Shown: piece by piece, positions 16,673-26,375 of the stretch
Numbering within the stretch: the stretch's first letter is position 1
How the letters are laid out: each line of letters opens with the position of its first letter
From: Kribbella italica
GTDB taxonomy: Bacteria; Actinomycetota; Actinomycetes; Propionibacteriales; Kribbellaceae
Length of the DNA: 64,000 bases
Assembly: GCF_014205135.1 (NCBI RefSeq)
Contig: NZ_JACHMY010000001.1
Coordinates: 5,208,001 to 5,272,000, forward strand
Direction: 5' to 3'
Position numbers and translations under genes: made by a program
Notes under the pieces: generated by a model
The model's input: the letters and a program-made list of their open reading frames with translations, nothing else
Told to the model about the DNA's origin: nothing
Database searches by the model: none

Positions 16673-17121
16673 CGACGCTTTCCGAAGTGACCCATGCCCA
16701 TCAGGGCCCACGGGATCAGCAGCCAGACCGGCCAGAAGTTCGGCCATTCGCCGCCGTTGGCGACGCCGATGACGAACCAGATGATCACGTTGATGACGAC
16801 GACGCCGGTGAAACCGCCGAGCAGCCCCTGCAGGTTGCGCTGCGGCTGGTTCTCCTTCTTGCGTTCCGGGAAGGTGCCGGGCTCCGGGGCGGGCTGCACG
16901 TTCTGCACCACCGCGGGCGTCTGGTACGTCCGGACCGGCGGGAGGTCACGCACCAGCGGCTCCAGCTCGCCGTAGGTCTGCGCGCCGTACAGGTCGTCGA
17001 GTCGCCGGCTGAACTCCGGCTGGTCCAGCCGCCCGTCCGCGAAGGCGTCGCGCAACCGGCCGGCGATCTTGTCGCGATCGGCTTCGGTGAAGCGCTGGTG
17101 GGGCTGGTACGAGCTGGGCAT
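16669..17121 (-). CDS. DUF1707 and two-transmembrane domain protein
   Basis: 150 aa. Residues about 11-60 (FTEADRDKIAGRLRDAFADG, then LDQPEFSRRLDDLYGAQTYG) match DUF1707, a small actinobacterial helical domain often joined to membrane parts. After a Pro-rich linker there are two C-terminal membrane segments (GVVVINVIIWFVIGVA and FWPVWLLIPWALMGMG). Function unknown. It lies about 100 nt downstream of map on the same strand and overlaps the next gene by 4 nt. Confidence 0.72.
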   Translation of the reverse strand: MPSSYQPHQRFTEADRDKIAGRLRDAFADGRLDQPEFSRRLDDLYGAQTYGELEPLVRDLPPVRTYQTPAVVQNVQPAPEPGTFPERKKENQPQRNLQGLLGGFTGVVVINVIIWFVIGVANGGEWPNFWPVWLLIPWALMGMGHFGKRR

Positions 17122-17221
17122 GCCCCCAGTGTGCCTCAGCGCGGGACCGCGCGGCGTCCCCCGATGGGTTGACCCGCGCGTCCGCCGGACGGCTGCCCCG
17201 AAGTCTGCCCGGGTGAGCAGC

Positions 17222-18046
17222 TCAGTCGGCCAGCGGGCCGAACGTCACCCCGAGCTCGGCCAGCTTGGCCTCGCCACCGTCGAGCGCGGTCATCACCCAC
17301 GGACCCTGCGGGGTCAGCGTGAACGTGTGCTCGGTGTGCGCGGCCACGGTGCCGTCGTCGGTGACCACGGTCCAGTCGTCCTCGAGCGTGTGGTTGTCCT
17401 GCTTGCCCAGCGTGATCATCGGCTCGACCGCCAGGGCCAGCCCCTCGACCAGCTTGGGGCCCTTGCCCGCCTTGCCGAAGTTCGGGACGTTCGGCGGCTG
17501 GTGCATCGCCGACCCGATCCCGTGCCCGACGAAGTCCTCGACGATCCCGTACGGCGAACTGGCGCGCACGTGCGCCTCGACCGCGGCCGAGATGTCGGTC
17601 AGCCGCCCACCGAGCCTGGCCGCCGCGAAGCCGCGCCACATCGACTCCTCGCAGACCCGGGCCAGGTCCTGCAGCTCGTCGGAGATGGTGCCGACGCCGA
17701 CCGAGATCGCCGCGTCGCCGTGCCAGCCGTCGACGATCGCACCGCAGTCGATCGAGATCAGGTCGCCGTCGGCCAGCACCCGGTCACCGGGGATGCCGTG
17801 CACGATCTCCTCGTTCACCGAGGCACAGATCGACCCGGTGAAGCCGTGGTAGCCCAGGAACGACGGCGTCGCGCCGGAGGACCGGATGTGGTCCTCGGCG
17901 ATCGCGTCCAGCTCACCGGTGGTGATGCCGGGCTTCACCGCGGCCCGGAGCAGCTCCAGCGTGCGGCCGACCACCAGGCCGGCCCTGCGCATGGCCAGGA
18001 TCTGCTCGCGGGTCTTGATCTCGATCCCGCGGTCCTTGAAGATCAT
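17222..18046 (-). CDS. map: Methionine aminopeptidase, type I
   Basis: 274 aa; removes the initiator Met from nascent proteins. The metal ligands can be placed in ISIDCGAIVDGWHGDAA (two Asp), GHGIGSAMHQPP (His), LAVEPMI (Glu) and HTEHTFTLT (Glu). It starts MIFKDRGIEIKTREQILAMR. It follows adk in the usual secY-adk-map order, but a canonical terminator lies in the 94-nt gap, so its expression is at least partly uncoupled from the ribosomal operon. Confidence 0.95.
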   Translation of the reverse strand: MIFKDRGIEIKTREQILAMRRAGLVVGRTLELLRAAVKPGITTGELDAIAEDHIRSSGATPSFLGYHGFTGSICASVNEEIVHGIPGDRVLADGDLISIDCGAIVDGWHGDAAISVGVGTISDELQDLARVCEESMWRGFAAARLGGRLTDISAAVEAHVRASSPYGIVEDFVGHGIGSAMHQPPNVPNFGKAGKGPKLVEGLALAVEPMITLGKQDNHTLEDDWTVVTDDGTVAAHTEHTFTLTPQGPWVMTALDGGEAKLAELGVTFGPLAD

Positions 18047-18094
18047 CTGCTCCGTACTCCACTTCGGTGGCGGCCCGTTCGGCCCCTGGACAGC

Positions 18095-18134
18095 AAAAAG
18101 GTCCGCCCGGCGACGTGTGGTCGCCGGGCGGACC
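18095..18134 (-). terminator. Rho-independent terminator between adk and map
   Basis: On the minus strand a perfect 15-bp stem (GGTCCGCCCGGCGAC pairing across a 5-nt loop, 18100-18134) is followed at once by TTTTT (18095-18099). This is the most canonical intrinsic terminator in the window and closes the rpsJ-to-adk block. Confidence 0.88.
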
Positions 18135-18140
18135 CGGAGT

Positions 18141-18713
18141 TCATTCGCCGAGCGACTTCAGGGCGGCGAGCACGCGCTCGCTGACCTCGTCGATCTCGCC
18201 GACGCCGTCCACCTCGACCAGCAGACCGCGCTGCGCGTACACCTGCAGCAGCGGCTTGGTCTCGGCGGTGTAGACGTCCTGGCGGTGCCGGACGACCTCC
18301 TCGGAGTCGTCCGCCCGGCCGTCGATCTTGGCCCGCTTGAGCATCCGGTCCACCAGGACGTCGGCGTCGGCGACCAGCGCCACCACCGCGTCCAGTTTGT
18401 GGCCGTGCTCGGCCAGGATGTCGTCCAGCGTGCCGACCTGCGGCAGTGTCCGGGGGTAACCGTCCAGGAGAAAGCCCGCGCCGGCGTCCGCTTCGGACAA
18501 CCGGTCCCGCACCATTGCGTTCGTGACCTCGTCGGGGACGTAGTTGCCCGCGTCCATGAACCGCTTCGCCTCGAGACCCAGCTCGGTCTCGTCCTTCACG
18601 TTCTGCCGGAAGATGTCGCCGGTGGAGACTGCCGGGATGTTCAGACGCTCCGCAAGCACCTTTGCCTGCGTGCCCTTGCCCGCCCCGGGCGGACCCATCA
18701 GCAACATTCTCAT
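18141..18713 (-). CDS. adk: Adenylate kinase (short form)
   Basis: 190 aa; interconverts ATP+AMP and 2 ADP. P-loop [11 protein letters not shown] at 7-17, AMP site ISTGD-like VSTGDIFR, and [11 protein letters not shown]. The LID region is short ([16 protein letters not shown]), without a zinc-binding insert, as in other short actinobacterial enzymes. Its start overlaps the secY stop by 1 nt. Confidence 0.96.
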   Translation of the reverse strand: MRMLLMGPPGAGKGTQAKVLAERLNIPAVSTGDIFRQNVKDETELGLEAKRFMDAGNYVPDEVTNAMVRDRLSEADAGAGFLLDGYPRTLPQVGTLDDILAEHGHKLDAVVALVADADVLVDRMLKRAKIDGRADDSEEVVRHRQDVYTAETKPLLQVYAQRGLLVEVDGVGEIDEVSERVLAALKSLGE

Positions 18714-20014
18714 CAGCGCAGGAACCCTTCGTAGTTACGCTGCTGCAGCTGACTCTCGATCTGCTTCACCGTGTCCAGTCCGACGCCGACCATGATCAGG
18801 ATCGACGTACCACCGAACGGGAAGCTCTGGCTGGCGTTCAAGAGCACCAGCGCGATCAGCGGGATCATCGAGATGACCGCGAGGTAGAGCGCGCCAGGCA
18901 GCGTGATGCGGGACAGAACGTAGGAGAGGTACTCCTCCGTCGGCCGCCCAGCCCGGATCCCCGGAATGAAGCCGCCGTACTTCTTCATGTTGTCAGCAAC
19001 TTCCTTCGGGTTGAAGGTAATCGAGACGTAGAAGTACGTGAAAAAGATAATAAGCGCGACGTACGTCACCATGTAGATGGGGTGGTCGCCCTTGACGAGG
19101 TTGCCCTGGATCCACTGCGCCCATTTCTCGTCCTGCCGGAACTGGCTGACCAGGACGGGCAGGTAGAGCAGGCTGGAGGCGAAGATCACCGGGATGACCC
19201 CGGCCTGGTTGACCTTCAGCGGGATGTACGTCGAGGTCCCGCCGAACATCTTCCGGCCGACCATCCGCTTGGCGTACTGCACCGGGATCCGGCGCTGCGC
19301 CTGCTCGATGAAGATGACCGCGGCCATGATCACCAGACCGACCGCCAGCACCGCCAGGAACGTCGGGATGCCGTGGCTCTTGCGGATCGCCCAGAGCTGG
19401 GTCGGGAAGGTGGCGACGATCTGGGTGAAGATCAGGATCGACATACCGTTGCCGACACCGCGGTCGGTGATCAGCTCACCGAGCCACATGACCACACCGG
19501 TACCGGCGGTCATGGTGAGCACCATGACGACGACCGGGAACACCTTGTCGCTGTGCAGCAGCTGCTCGTTGCAGCCCTGGAAGAGGCGGCCGGGGGTCCG
19601 GGCGAGCGCGACGAACGCGGTCGCCTGCAGGACGGCCAGGCCGACGGTCAGGAACCGGGTGTACTGGGTGATCTTGCCCTGTCCCGCCTGACCCTCCTTC
19701 TTCAGCGCCTCGAGCCGCGGGATCACCACGGTGAGCAGCTGCAGGATGATGCTGGCGGTGATGTACGGCATGATGCCGAGCGCGAAGATCGCGAGCTGCA
19801 GCAGCGCACCGCCGGAGAACAGGTTGATCAGGTTGTAGAGGTTCGCGTTCTCACCCTGCTGGGAGAGCTGCAAACAGGTGTCCAGCGACTTGACGTTGAC
19901 GCCAGGCGCCGGCACGACCGAACCGATTCGGAAGATCACGACGATGAAGAGCACGAACAAGATCTTCCGGCGCAGGTCCGGAGTCTTGAACGCGTTGGCA
20001 AAGGCGCCTAACAC
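18713..20014 (-). CDS. secY: Protein translocase subunit SecY
   Basis: 433 aa with about ten membrane segments; the central channel of the Sec translocon. Recognised by [20 protein letters not shown], the plug region near the N terminus ([10 protein letters not shown]), [10 protein letters not shown] and the cytoplasmic loop [20 protein letters not shown]. It ends in [11 protein letters not shown]. It is separated from rplO by 132 nt holding a long inverted repeat, and overlaps adk by 1 nt. Confidence 0.97.
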   Translation of the reverse strand: MLGAFANAFKTPDLRRKILFVLFIVVIFRIGSVVPAPGVNVKSLDTCLQLSQQGENANLYNLINLFSGGALLQLAIFALGIMPYITASIILQLLTVVIPRLEALKKEGQAGQGKITQYTRFLTVGLAVLQATAFVALARTPGRLFQGCNEQLLHSDKVFPVVVMVLTMTAGTGVVMWLGELITDRGVGNGMSILIFTQIVATFPTQLWAIRKSHGIPTFLAVLAVGLVIMAAVIFIEQAQRRIPVQYAKRMVGRKMFGGTSTYIPLKVNQAGVIPVIFASSLLYLPVLVSQFRQDEKWAQWIQGNLVKGDHPIYMVTYVALIIFFTYFYVSITFNPKEVADNMKKYGGFIPGIRAGRPTEEYLSYVLSRITLPGALYLAVISMIPLIALVLLNASQSFPFGGTSILIMVGVGLDTVKQIESQLQQRNYEGFLR

Positions 20015-20085
20015 CCTGTCCTCCCACAGTTATCCGATGCCCGCTCAGGGCAAGGGCCTAGCAAAGCAGCTGGGCAAGAGACGAA

Positions 20086-20143
20086 CCAGGGCTCGTCCGG
20101 CAACCAGCGCACAATATCAGCGCATGAGCCGTACGAGCCCTGG
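20086..20143 (-). repeat. Long imperfect hairpin in the rplO-secY intercistronic region
   Basis: Outer arms CCAGGGCTCGT (20086-20096) and ACGAGCCCTGG (20133-20143) pair perfectly over 11 bp. After a C/T mismatch, CGGC (20098-20101) pairs with GCCG (20128-20131). Across a 5/4-nt internal loop, GCGC (20107-20110) pairs with GCGC (20120-20123) around a 9-nt loop. The total is 19 bp in three helices. It could be an attenuator, a processing site or a protein-binding RNA. Confidence 0.65.
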
Positions 20144-20146
20144 CAC

Positions 20147-20587
20147 TCACACCTCGGTGGTGGATCCCCCGGCCGCCGCGATCTTCTCCTTGGCGGACTT
20201 GGAGAACTTGTTCACCGAAACCTGCAGTGCCACGGTCAGTTCGCCGTCACCCAGCACCTTCACCGGCTGACCACTTCGGACCGCGCCCTTCGCGACGAGC
20301 TCGGTCACACCGACCTCGCCGCCCTCGGGGAACAACTGTCCGAGCTTCTCCAGGTTAACGACCTGGAACTCCACTCGGTTCCTGCTCTTGAAGCCCTTGA
20401 GCTTCGGAAGCCGCATGTGCAGCGGCATCTGGCCACCCTCGAACCACTCGGGGATGTTGTTACGGGCCTTGCTGCCCTTGGTACCGCGGCCGGCCGTCTT
20501 GCCCTTGCTGCCCTCACCACGACCCTTGCGGATCTTGGTGGTCTTGGCTCCGGGCGCCGGACGCAGGTGATGAACCTTGAGCGCCAT
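20147..20587 (-). CDS. rplO: 50S ribosomal protein L15
   Basis: 146 aa; a large-subunit protein that helps fold domain II of 23S rRNA. Glycine-rich N-terminal tail ([20 protein letters not shown]) and the core [20 protein letters not shown]. The ATG at 20587 is the standard start ([14 protein letters not shown]), one base after the rpmD stop; the longer open frame upstream is rpmD read out of frame. It precedes the hairpin region before secY. Confidence 0.96.
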   Translation of the reverse strand: MALKVHHLRPAPGAKTTKIRKGRGEGSKGKTAGRGTKGSKARNNIPEWFEGGQMPLHMRLPKLKGFKSRNRVEFQVVNLEKLGQLFPEGGEVGVTELVAKGAVRSGQPVKVLGDGELTVALQVSVNKFSKSAKEKIAAAGGSTTEV

Positions 20588-20588
20588 G

Positions 20589-20771
20589 TCAGTCAACCTC
20601 TTCGACGGTGATGAGGTGGCGAACCGTGCGCACCATGCCGCGCACCTCGGGCTTGTCCTCGTGGACGGCGGTGTCGCCGATCCGCTTGACGCCCAGGGTA
20701 CGCAGCGTGTCGCGCTGGTTCTGCTTGCCACCGATGCCGGAACGGGTCTGCGTCACCTTCAAGCGTGCCAT
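20589..20771 (-). CDS. rpmD: 50S ribosomal protein L30
   Basis: 60 aa: [20 protein letters not shown] at the N terminus and [15 protein letters not shown] at the C terminus, a typical short L30. Its ATG shares a base with the rpsE stop, giving tight translational coupling; only 1 nt separates it from rplO. Confidence 0.96.
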   Translation of the reverse strand: MARLKVTQTRSGIGGKQNQRDTLRTLGVKRIGDTAVHEDKPEVRGMVRTVRHLITVEEVD

Positions 20772-21370
20772 CAGGATGTCGCCTCCGCCCGCGCCTTCAG
20801 CAGTGCCGCCGGAGCGACGTGCTCGACCGGCAGACCACGGCGCGCGGCCACGGCCTCCGGCGTCTCCAGGGCCTGCAGCGCGGCCACCGTGGCGTGCACC
20901 ACGTTGATCGCGTTGGAGGAACCCAGCGACTTGCTGAGGATGTCGTGGATCCCCGCGCACTCCAGGACGGCGCGCGCCGAGCCACCCGCGATCACACCGG
21001 TACCAGGAGCGGCCGGGCGCAGCATGACCACGCCGGCGGCCTTCTCACCCTGGACCGGGTGCGGGATGGTGCCCTGGATCCTCGGGACCTTGAAGAACGA
21101 CTTCTTGGCCTCCTCGACACCCTTGGCGATCGCCGCGGGCACCTCCTTGGCCTTGCCGTACCCCACACCGACGGTGCCTTCACCGTCGCCGACGACCACG
21201 AGGGCGGTGAAGCTGAAGCGACGACCACCCTTCACGACCTTGGCGACCCGGTTGATGGCTACCACGCGCTCGATGTAGGCGGTCTTGTCAGCTGCCTGAC
21301 CGCGACCACCGTCGCGGCCACGGCGCTCACCACCGGCGCCGCCTCCGCGACGCTGCTGGCCTCCGCTCAT
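20771..21370 (-). CDS. rpsE: 30S ribosomal protein S5
   Basis: 199 aa; part of the mRNA entry tunnel and decoding fidelity. The N-terminal 35 residues are an Arg/Gly-rich extension ([20 protein letters not shown]). The core has [40 protein letters not shown] and LLKARAEA at the end. The loop region linked to spectinomycin (VKGGRR) looks wild type. Confidence 0.97.
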   Translation of the reverse strand: MSGGQQRRGGGAGGERRGRDGGRGQAADKTAYIERVVAINRVAKVVKGGRRFSFTALVVVGDGEGTVGVGYGKAKEVPAAIAKGVEEAKKSFFKVPRIQGTIPHPVQGEKAAGVVMLRPAAPGTGVIAGGSARAVLECAGIHDILSKSLGSSNAINVVHATVAALQALETPEAVAARRGLPVEHVAPAALLKARAEATS

Positions 21371-21401
21371 TTCGAACTACCTTCTTCCCTTGTCGCCGTC
21401 A

Positions 21402-21785
21402 TCAGAAGCCGAGCCCGCCCTCGCGGGCGGCGTCGGCCAGTGCCGCGATGCGGCCGTGGTACTTGTTCCCGGCCCGGTCGAACACGACCGAGTCGATCCC
21501 GGCAGCCTTGGCACGGTCGGCGATCAGGCCGCCCACCGTCTTGGCCTTGTCGGTCTTGTTCGCCTCCGCGCCGCGCAGGTCGGACTCCATCGTGGAGGCC
21601 GACACCAGCGTCACGCCGGCCACGTCGTCGATGACCTGAGCGAACAGGTGCTTCGACGACTTGCTGACCACCAGGCGCGGCCGCGTGGCCGTGCCGTTGA
21701 TCTTCTTCCGGACGCGGATCTGCCGACGCAGCCGCGAAGCTGTCGTCCTGGCGGCGTGCTTGTTGTGCCGCAAACCGATCGCCAT
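21402..21785 (-). CDS. rplR: 50S ribosomal protein L18
   Basis: 127 aa; binds 5S rRNA in the central protuberance. Contains [34 protein letters not shown] and the C terminus [20 protein letters not shown]. It starts 2 nt after the rplF stop codon region, as expected in the spc order. Confidence 0.97.
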   Translation of the reverse strand: MAIGLRHNKHAARTTASRLRRQIRVRKKINGTATRPRLVVSKSSKHLFAQVIDDVAGVTLVSASTMESDLRGAEANKTDKAKTVGGLIADRAKAAGIDSVVFDRAGNKYHGRIAALADAAREGGLGF

Positions 21786-21787
21786 CG

Positions 21788-22330
21788 TTACTTACCAGCC
21801 TTTCCGACCTTGCGGCGGACCTGCTCGCCCGCGTACCGCACACCCTTGCCCTTGTACGGCTCGGGCTTGCGCAGCTTGCGAATGTTCGCGGCGACCTCAC
21901 CGACGGACTGCTTGTCGATTCCCTGCACCGAGAACTTGGTCGGCGACTCGACGGCGAACGTGATGCCGTCGGGCGCGTCCACCGTGATCGTGTGGCTGTA
22001 GCCGAGCGAGAACTCCAGCTGGGTCGGTCCCTTGGCCAGGACGCGGTACCCGACGCCGACGATCTCGAGCTTCTTCTCGTAGCCGACCGTCACGCCGGTC
22101 ACCAGGTTGGCGATCAGAGTGCGGGACAGGCCGTGCAGTTCCTTGCTCTTGCGCTGGTCGTCCGGACGCGCGACGGCGATGGTGCCGTCCTCGTCACGGT
22201 TGACCACGATGGGCTCAGCCACGACGTGCGAGAGCTGACCCTTGGGACCCTTGACGGTGACCGTCTGGCCGTCGATCGTGACGTCGACGCCGGACGGGAC
22301 CGAGATCGGGAGCTTACCGATGCGAGACAT
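21788..22330 (-). CDS. rplF: 50S ribosomal protein L6
   Basis: 180 aa; near the sarcin-ricin loop and factor-binding site. [20 protein letters not shown] at the N terminus, then [10 protein letters not shown] and the ending [19 protein letters not shown]. Two L6 repeats are visible. The rpsH stop lies 27 nt upstream. Confidence 0.97.
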   Translation of the reverse strand: MSRIGKLPISVPSGVDVTIDGQTVTVKGPKGQLSHVVAEPIVVNRDEDGTIAVARPDDQRKSKELHGLSRTLIANLVTGVTVGYEKKLEIVGVGYRVLAKGPTQLEFSLGYSHTITVDAPDGITFAVESPTKFSVQGIDKQSVGEVAANIRKLRKPEPYKGKGVRYAGEQVRRKVGKAGK

Positions 22331-22357
22331 GAATGTGGTCCTCCTTCCGGTTCTTCG

Positions 22358-22765
22358 TCACCAGACGTAGGCGAGGACTTCCCCGCCAACGCCCTTGTTC
22401 TTGGCCTGCCGGTCCGTGAGCAGACCCTGCGACGTCGAGATGATCGCGACGCCCAGGCCTCCCAGCACCTTCGGCAGGTTGGTCGACTTCGCGTAGACCC
22501 GCAGTCCCGGCTTGCTGATCCGGCGCACGCCCGCGATGGAGCGCTCCCGGCTCGGCCCGAACTTCAGGTCGACGATCAGGGTCTTGCCGACGGCGCCCTC
22601 CTTGGGCTCCTCGACCTGGTAGGAGGAGATGTAACCCTCCTGCTGCAGGATGTCGGCGATGCCCTGCTTGATCTTGCTGTACGGCATCGAGGTCGACTCG
22701 TGGTACGCCTGGTTGGCGTTGCGCAGACGCGTCAGCATGTCTGCGATCGGGTCGGTCATCGTCAT
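22358..22765 (-). CDS. rpsH: 30S ribosomal protein S8
   Basis: 135 aa; binds helix 21 of 16S rRNA, and in E. coli also represses the spc operon. Recognised by [19 protein letters not shown] and the C-terminal [21 protein letters not shown] 94-nt gap separates it from rpsN; I could not identify an S8-binding mimic there. Confidence 0.97.
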   Translation of the reverse strand: MTMTDPIADMLTRLRNANQAYHESTSMPYSKIKQGIADILQQEGYISSYQVEEPKEGAVGKTLIVDLKFGPSRERSIAGVRRISKPGLRVYAKSTNLPKVLGGLGVAIISTSQGLLTDRQAKNKGVGGEVLAYVW

Positions 22766-22859
22766 GGCCTGGGGCCTCTTTCCCGCCGTGGTTTCGCCGG
22801 CCGGCGACCTACGGTGACTAGATGGTGGGTGGAGAAAAGTTCGGTGCTGAAGAGCTCGG

Positions 22860-23045
22860 TCACCAGCTGGACTTGGTCACGCCGGGCAGCTCGCCCCGGT
22901 GCGCCATCTCCCGCAGGCAGATCCGGCACAGGCCGAACTTGCGGAAGACCGCCTTCGGCCGGCCGCACCGCTGGCAGCGCGTGTAGCCACGCACCGCGAA
23001 CTTCGGCTTCCGGGCCTGCTTGACCTTGAGTGCTGTCTTCGCCAC
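22860..23045 (-). CDS. rpsN: 30S ribosomal protein S14 type Z
   Basis: 61 aa with a zinc ribbon: TRCQRCGR and GLCRICLRE give the four cysteines. This is the short zinc-binding S14 found in actinobacteria and firmicutes, located within the spc block as expected. A zinc-free paralogue may exist elsewhere but is not in this window. It ends GVTKSSW. Confidence 0.97.
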   Translation of the reverse strand: MAKTALKVKQARKPKFAVRGYTRCQRCGRPKAVFRKFGLCRICLREMAHRGELPGVTKSSW

Positions 23046-23046
23046 G

Positions 23047-23628
23047 TCAGTTCTCCTTGAACGGGAAGCCGAGCTGCCGCAGCAGCGCGCGCCCCTCGTC
23101 GTCGTTCTTGGCGCTGGTCACCACGGTGATGTCCATGCCCCGGACACGATCGATCTTGTCCTGGTTGATCTCGTGGAACATGACCTGCTCGGTCAGACCG
23201 AAGGTGTAGTTCCCGTTGCCGTCGAACTGCTTCGGGGACAGGCCGCGGAAGTCGCGGATCCGGGGCAGCGCGAGCGCCAGCAGCCGGTCCAGGAACTCCC
23301 ACATCCGGTCGCCGCGCAGCGTCACGTGGGCGCCGATCGGCATCCCCTCGCGCAGCTTGAACTGCGCGATCGACTTGCGGGCCTTGGTGACCTGCGGCTT
23401 CTGGCCGGTGATCGCGGCCAGGTCCTTGATCGCGCCGTCGATCAGCTTGGAGTCGCGAGCCGCCTCGCCGACACCCATGTTCACCACGATCTTGGTGAGC
23501 CCGGGCACCTGCATGACGTTGTCGAACTTGAACTGCTCCTGCAGCTGCCCGACGATCTCTTCGCGGTACTTGGTCTTCATCCGCGGCTGGACCCGGTCGG
23601 TCGCAGCCTCGGTCGCTGTCGCACTCAT
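23047..23628 (-). CDS. rplE: 50S ribosomal protein L5
   Basis: 193 aa; binds 5S rRNA and contacts P-site t[61 protein letters not shown] and [20 protein letters not shown] are diagnostic. About 12 extra N-terminal residues precede the usual start. It overlaps the rplX stop by 1 nt. Confidence 0.97.
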   Translation of the reverse strand: MSATATEAATDRVQPRMKTKYREEIVGQLQEQFKFDNVMQVPGLTKIVVNMGVGEAARDSKLIDGAIKDLAAITGQKPQVTKARKSIAQFKLREGMPIGAHVTLRGDRMWEFLDRLLALALPRIRDFRGLSPKQFDGNGNYTFGLTEQVMFHEINQDKIDRVRGMDITVVTSAKNDDEGRALLRQLGFPFKEN

Positions 23629-24035
23629 CAGATCTCCTCGCCGGTACGCCGAGCGATCCGGACGCTCCGGAAACCGGTGTACGTCGAACCGTCCGGGCGC
23701 CGCTTCTGCACCTCGACGCGGTTGTACCCGACGCGGGTGGTCACCTTCTGCTTCTTGCCGTCCTTGTCGACCTCGACCAGGAGCATCACGTTGGAGACGT
23801 GGATCGGGGCTTCCTGGGTGACGATGCCACCCGTCGTGCCGCCGCGCTGGGCCTGCTGCACCTTGGTGTGCTTCTTGACCCGGTTCACGCCTTCGACGAT
23901 GACCAGCTCGTCGTCGGGCTGGACCGAGATGATCTTGCCCTCGAGTCCCTTGGACTTGCCGGTGACCACGCGGACGAGGTCACCCTTCTTCACGTGCAGC
24001 TTGCGCTGCCCCTTGCCTACGGACTTGTCTGCCAT
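23628..24035 (-). CDS. rplX: 50S ribosomal protein L24
   Basis: 135 aa, about 30 longer than E. coli L24 because of a C-terminal extension ([20 protein letters not shown]). KOW motif: [20 protein letters not shown], then [10 protein letters not shown]. It initiates 50S assembly near the tunnel exit. One nt separates it from the rplN stop. Confidence 0.96.
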   Translation of the reverse strand: MADKSVGKGQRKLHVKKGDLVRVVTGKSKGLEGKIISVQPDDELVIVEGVNRVKKHTKVQQAQRGGTTGGIVTQEAPIHVSNVMLLVEVDKDGKKQKVTTRVGYNRVEVQKRRPDGSTYTGFRSVRIARRTGEEI

Positions 24036-24036
24036 G

Positions 24037-24405
24037 TCAGAGCACCTCCGGAGCGAGCGAGATGATCTTCATGAAGCGCTTCTCGCGCAGCTCCCGGCCG
24101 ACCGGCCCGAAGATGCGGGTCCCGCGCGGCTCGCCGTCGGCCTTGAGGATGACGGCGGCGTTCTCGTCGAAGCGGATGTAGGAGCCGTCCGGACGCCGGC
24201 GCTCCTTCACGGTTCGCACGATGACAGCCTTGACGACGTCACCCTTCTTCACGCCACCACCCGGGATCGCGTCCTTGACGGTGGCGACGATCGTGTCCCC
24301 GACACCGGCGTAGCGCCGACCGGAGCCACCGAGCACGCGGATGCAAAGAATTTCCTTCGCACCCGTGTTGTCGGCGACCTTCAGTCGCGACTCCTGCTGG
24401 ATCAT
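24037..24405 (-). CDS. rplN: 50S ribosomal protein L14
   Basis: 122 aa; lies at the subunit interface next to L19. [20 protein letters not shown] and the C-terminal [20 protein letters not shown] are typical. A 106-nt gap to rpsQ upstream contains no ORF; the spc part of the operon starts here, and a secondary promoter in that gap is possible, although I see no convincing boxes. Confidence 0.97.
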   Translation of the reverse strand: MIQQESRLKVADNTGAKEILCIRVLGGSGRRYAGVGDTIVATVKDAIPGGGVKKGDVVKAVIVRTVKERRRPDGSYIRFDENAAVILKADGEPRGTRIFGPVGRELREKRFMKIISLAPEVL

Positions 24406-24511
24406 CTGTTGATCTCCTGGTTGTCTCGCTGGTTCTCACTCACGTGAGCCTTGCGGAACGAATAATTTCGATTGGGTACAGCTGGGCGATGCCGTGACCT
24501 CGAGGCCTTGA

Positions 24512-24808
24512 TTACTTGGCCTTCTCGAGGATCTCGACGATGCGCCACCGCTTGGTCGCCGACAGCGGACGGGTCTCCATCAGGAGGACCCGGTCGCCGA
24601 TGCCGGCGGCGTTCTGCTCGTCGTGCGCCTTGAGCTTGCGGGTGCGACGGATGACCTTGCCGTACAGCTTGTGCTTGACCCGGTCCTCGACCTCGACGGT
24701 GACGGTCTTGTCCATCTTGTCGCTCAGCACCAGACCCTCACGGGTCTTACGTGCGCCGCGCGCCTCGGTCGTGCTCACGGTCTCGTCCTTCGCTGTGTTC
24801 TCGGTCAT
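24512..24808 (-). CDS. rpsQ: 30S ribosomal protein S17
   Basis: 98 aa; binds 16S rRNA helix 11. The core OB fold is [36 protein letters not shown] and [19 protein letters not shown]. The N terminus has a ~20-residue acidic extension. It overlaps the rpmC stop by 4 nt (ATGA). Confidence 0.97.
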   Translation of the reverse strand: MTENTAKDETVSTTEARGARKTREGLVLSDKMDKTVTVEVEDRVKHKLYGKVIRRTRKLKAHDEQNAAGIGDRVLLMETRPLSATKRWRIVEILEKAK

Positions 24809-25101
24809 GCCTTGCTCCCAGCCTTCTCGCTGTCGTCCGCGGTCTCGTCGGCCTCGGTCTCGGCCTCGGCTGCGGCGACCGGAGCGTCCACCTCTTCGGT
24901 GATGCCGAGCGCACGCTCGGTCAGCACCGTGTAGATGCGGGCGATGTCCTTACGGACGGCGCGCAGCCGGCCGTGGGACTCCAGCTGACCCGTGGCGGCC
25001 TGGAACCGGAGGTTGAACAGCTCCTCCTTGGCTTCGCCGAGCTTGCTCAGCAGCTCGTCCTTGCCCAGGTTCCGCAGCTCGGCGGCGGTCAGGGTAGCCA
25101 T
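24805..25101 (-). CDS. rpmC: 50S ribosomal protein L29, acidic C-terminal extension
   Basis: 98 aa; the usual L29 is about 65. Residues 1-70 are L29 ([52 protein letters not shown]). The last ~28 residues are Ala/Glu/Asp-rich ([19 protein letters not shown]), a highly acidic tail close to the tunnel exit, where SRP and trigger factor dock. Its start shares a base with the rplP stop. Confidence 0.96.
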   Translation of the reverse strand: MATLTAAELRNLGKDELLSKLGEAKEELFNLRFQAATGQLESHGRLRAVRKDIARIYTVLTERALGITEEVDAPVAAAEAETEADETADDSEKAGSKA

Positions 25102-25520
25102 CAGTTCTCACCTGCCTCTCGGGTGATGAATTTGCACTTCATCGGCAACTTGTGAATCGCGCGGCGCATCGCCTCGCGAGCGGTCTGCTCGTCGACACCG
25201 GACAGCTCGAACATCACGCGGCCCGACTTGACGTTGGCGATCCACCACTCCGGCGAACCCTTACCGGAACCCATCCGGGTCTCGGCCGGCTTCTTGGTCA
25301 GCGGGCGGTCCGGGTAGATGTTGATCCAGACCTTTCCGCCACGCTTGATGTGCCGGGTCATCGCGATACGCGCCGACTCGATCTGCCGGTTGGTGACGTA
25401 GTGGCTCTCCAGCGCCTGGATGCCGAAGTCACCGAAGGCCAGCGTGGTGCCACCCTTGGCCGCGCCGGTGCGCTTGGGGTGGTGCTGCTTGCGGTGCTTG
25501 ACCTTACGGGGGATGAGCAC
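25101..25520 (-). CDS. rplP: 50S ribosomal protein L16
   Basis: 139 aa; helps position A-site t[41 protein letters not shown] and [19 protein letters not shown] are diagnostic. The tail ends [11 protein letters not shown]. It is 3 nt after the rpsC stop. Confidence 0.97.
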   Translation of the reverse strand: MLIPRKVKHRKQHHPKRTGAAKGGTTLAFGDFGIQALESHYVTNRQIESARIAMTRHIKRGGKVWINIYPDRPLTKKPAETRMGSGKGSPEWWIANVKSGRVMFELSGVDEQTAREAMRRAIHKLPMKCKFITREAGEN

Positions 25521-25523
25521 GGT

Positions 25524-26375
25524 TCAGCTCTCCGTTCCGGTCGTCTCGGCCGGCTTGTCCGCGGCCGGAGCAGTGGTGGCCTCCGCCTTCGGGGCCTCGT
25601 TACGGGCGCCGCCGTCACGACGGTCGTCGCGACGTCCGCCACGGTCACCGCCGCGCTCGCCACCGCGACCGCCGCGGTCGTCACGGCGAGCCGGACGACG
25701 CTGCTGGTTCGCGGCGCGGGCCGCGGCCTGCGCCTCGCGCTCGGCGCGGGAGCCGGACACGTCACCCTTGTAGATCCAGACCTTCACACCGATCCGGCCG
25801 AAGGTCGTCCGGGCCTCGTAGAAGCCGTAGTCGACGTCCGCACGCAGGGTGTGCAGGGGAACCCGGCCCTCGCGGTAGAACTCCGAGCGCGACATCTCCG
25901 CGCCACCGAGCCGGCCGGAGCACTGGATCCGGATGCCCAGGGCGCCGCCACGCATGGTGGTCTGCATCGCCTTGCGCATCGCGCGGCGGAACGCCACGCG
26001 GCCGGACAGCTGCTCGGCCACACCCTGGGCGACCAGCTGCGCGTCGACCTCGGCGTTCTTGACCTCGAGGATGTTCAGCTGCACCTGCTTGCCGGTGAGC
26101 TCCTCGAGGCTGCCCCGGATCCGGTCCGCCTCGGCGCCGCGGCGGCCGATGACGATGCCCGGACGGGCGGTGTGGATGTCGACCCGAACGCGGTCACGGG
26201 TGCGCTCGATCTCCACGCGGGAGATGCCGGCGCGCTCCATGCCCTTGCTCAGCAGACGGCGGATCTTGACGTCCTCGCCGACGTAGTCCTTGTACAGCTT
26301 GTCGGCGTACCAGCGGCTCTTGTGGTCCGTGCTGATACCGAGGCGGAACCCGTGCGGGTTTACCTTCTGGCCCAC
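25524..26375 (-). CDS. rpsC: 30S ribosomal protein S3, RGG-rich tail
   Basis: 283 aa. The first ~215 residues are S3 ([20 protein letters not shown], with KH domain [19 protein letters not shown]), a component of the mRNA entry channel with helicase activity. The last ~65 residues are a disordered Arg/Gly/Asp-rich tail with repeated GGxRGG and RRDDR blocks, then an Ala/Thr/Glu end. RGG tails usually bind RNA; here this is inference. It overlaps the rplV stop by 1 nt. Confidence 0.96.
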   Translation of the reverse strand: MGQKVNPHGFRLGISTDHKSRWYADKLYKDYVGEDVKIRRLLSKGMERAGISRVEIERTRDRVRVDIHTARPGIVIGRRGAEADRIRGSLEELTGKQVQLNILEVKNAEVDAQLVAQGVAEQLSGRVAFRRAMRKAMQTTMRGGALGIRIQCSGRLGGAEMSRSEFYREGRVPLHTLRADVDYGFYEARTTFGRIGVKVWIYKGDVSGSRAEREAQAAARAANQQRRPARRDDRGGRGGERGGDRGGRRDDRRDGGARNEAPKAEATTAPAADKPAETTGTES

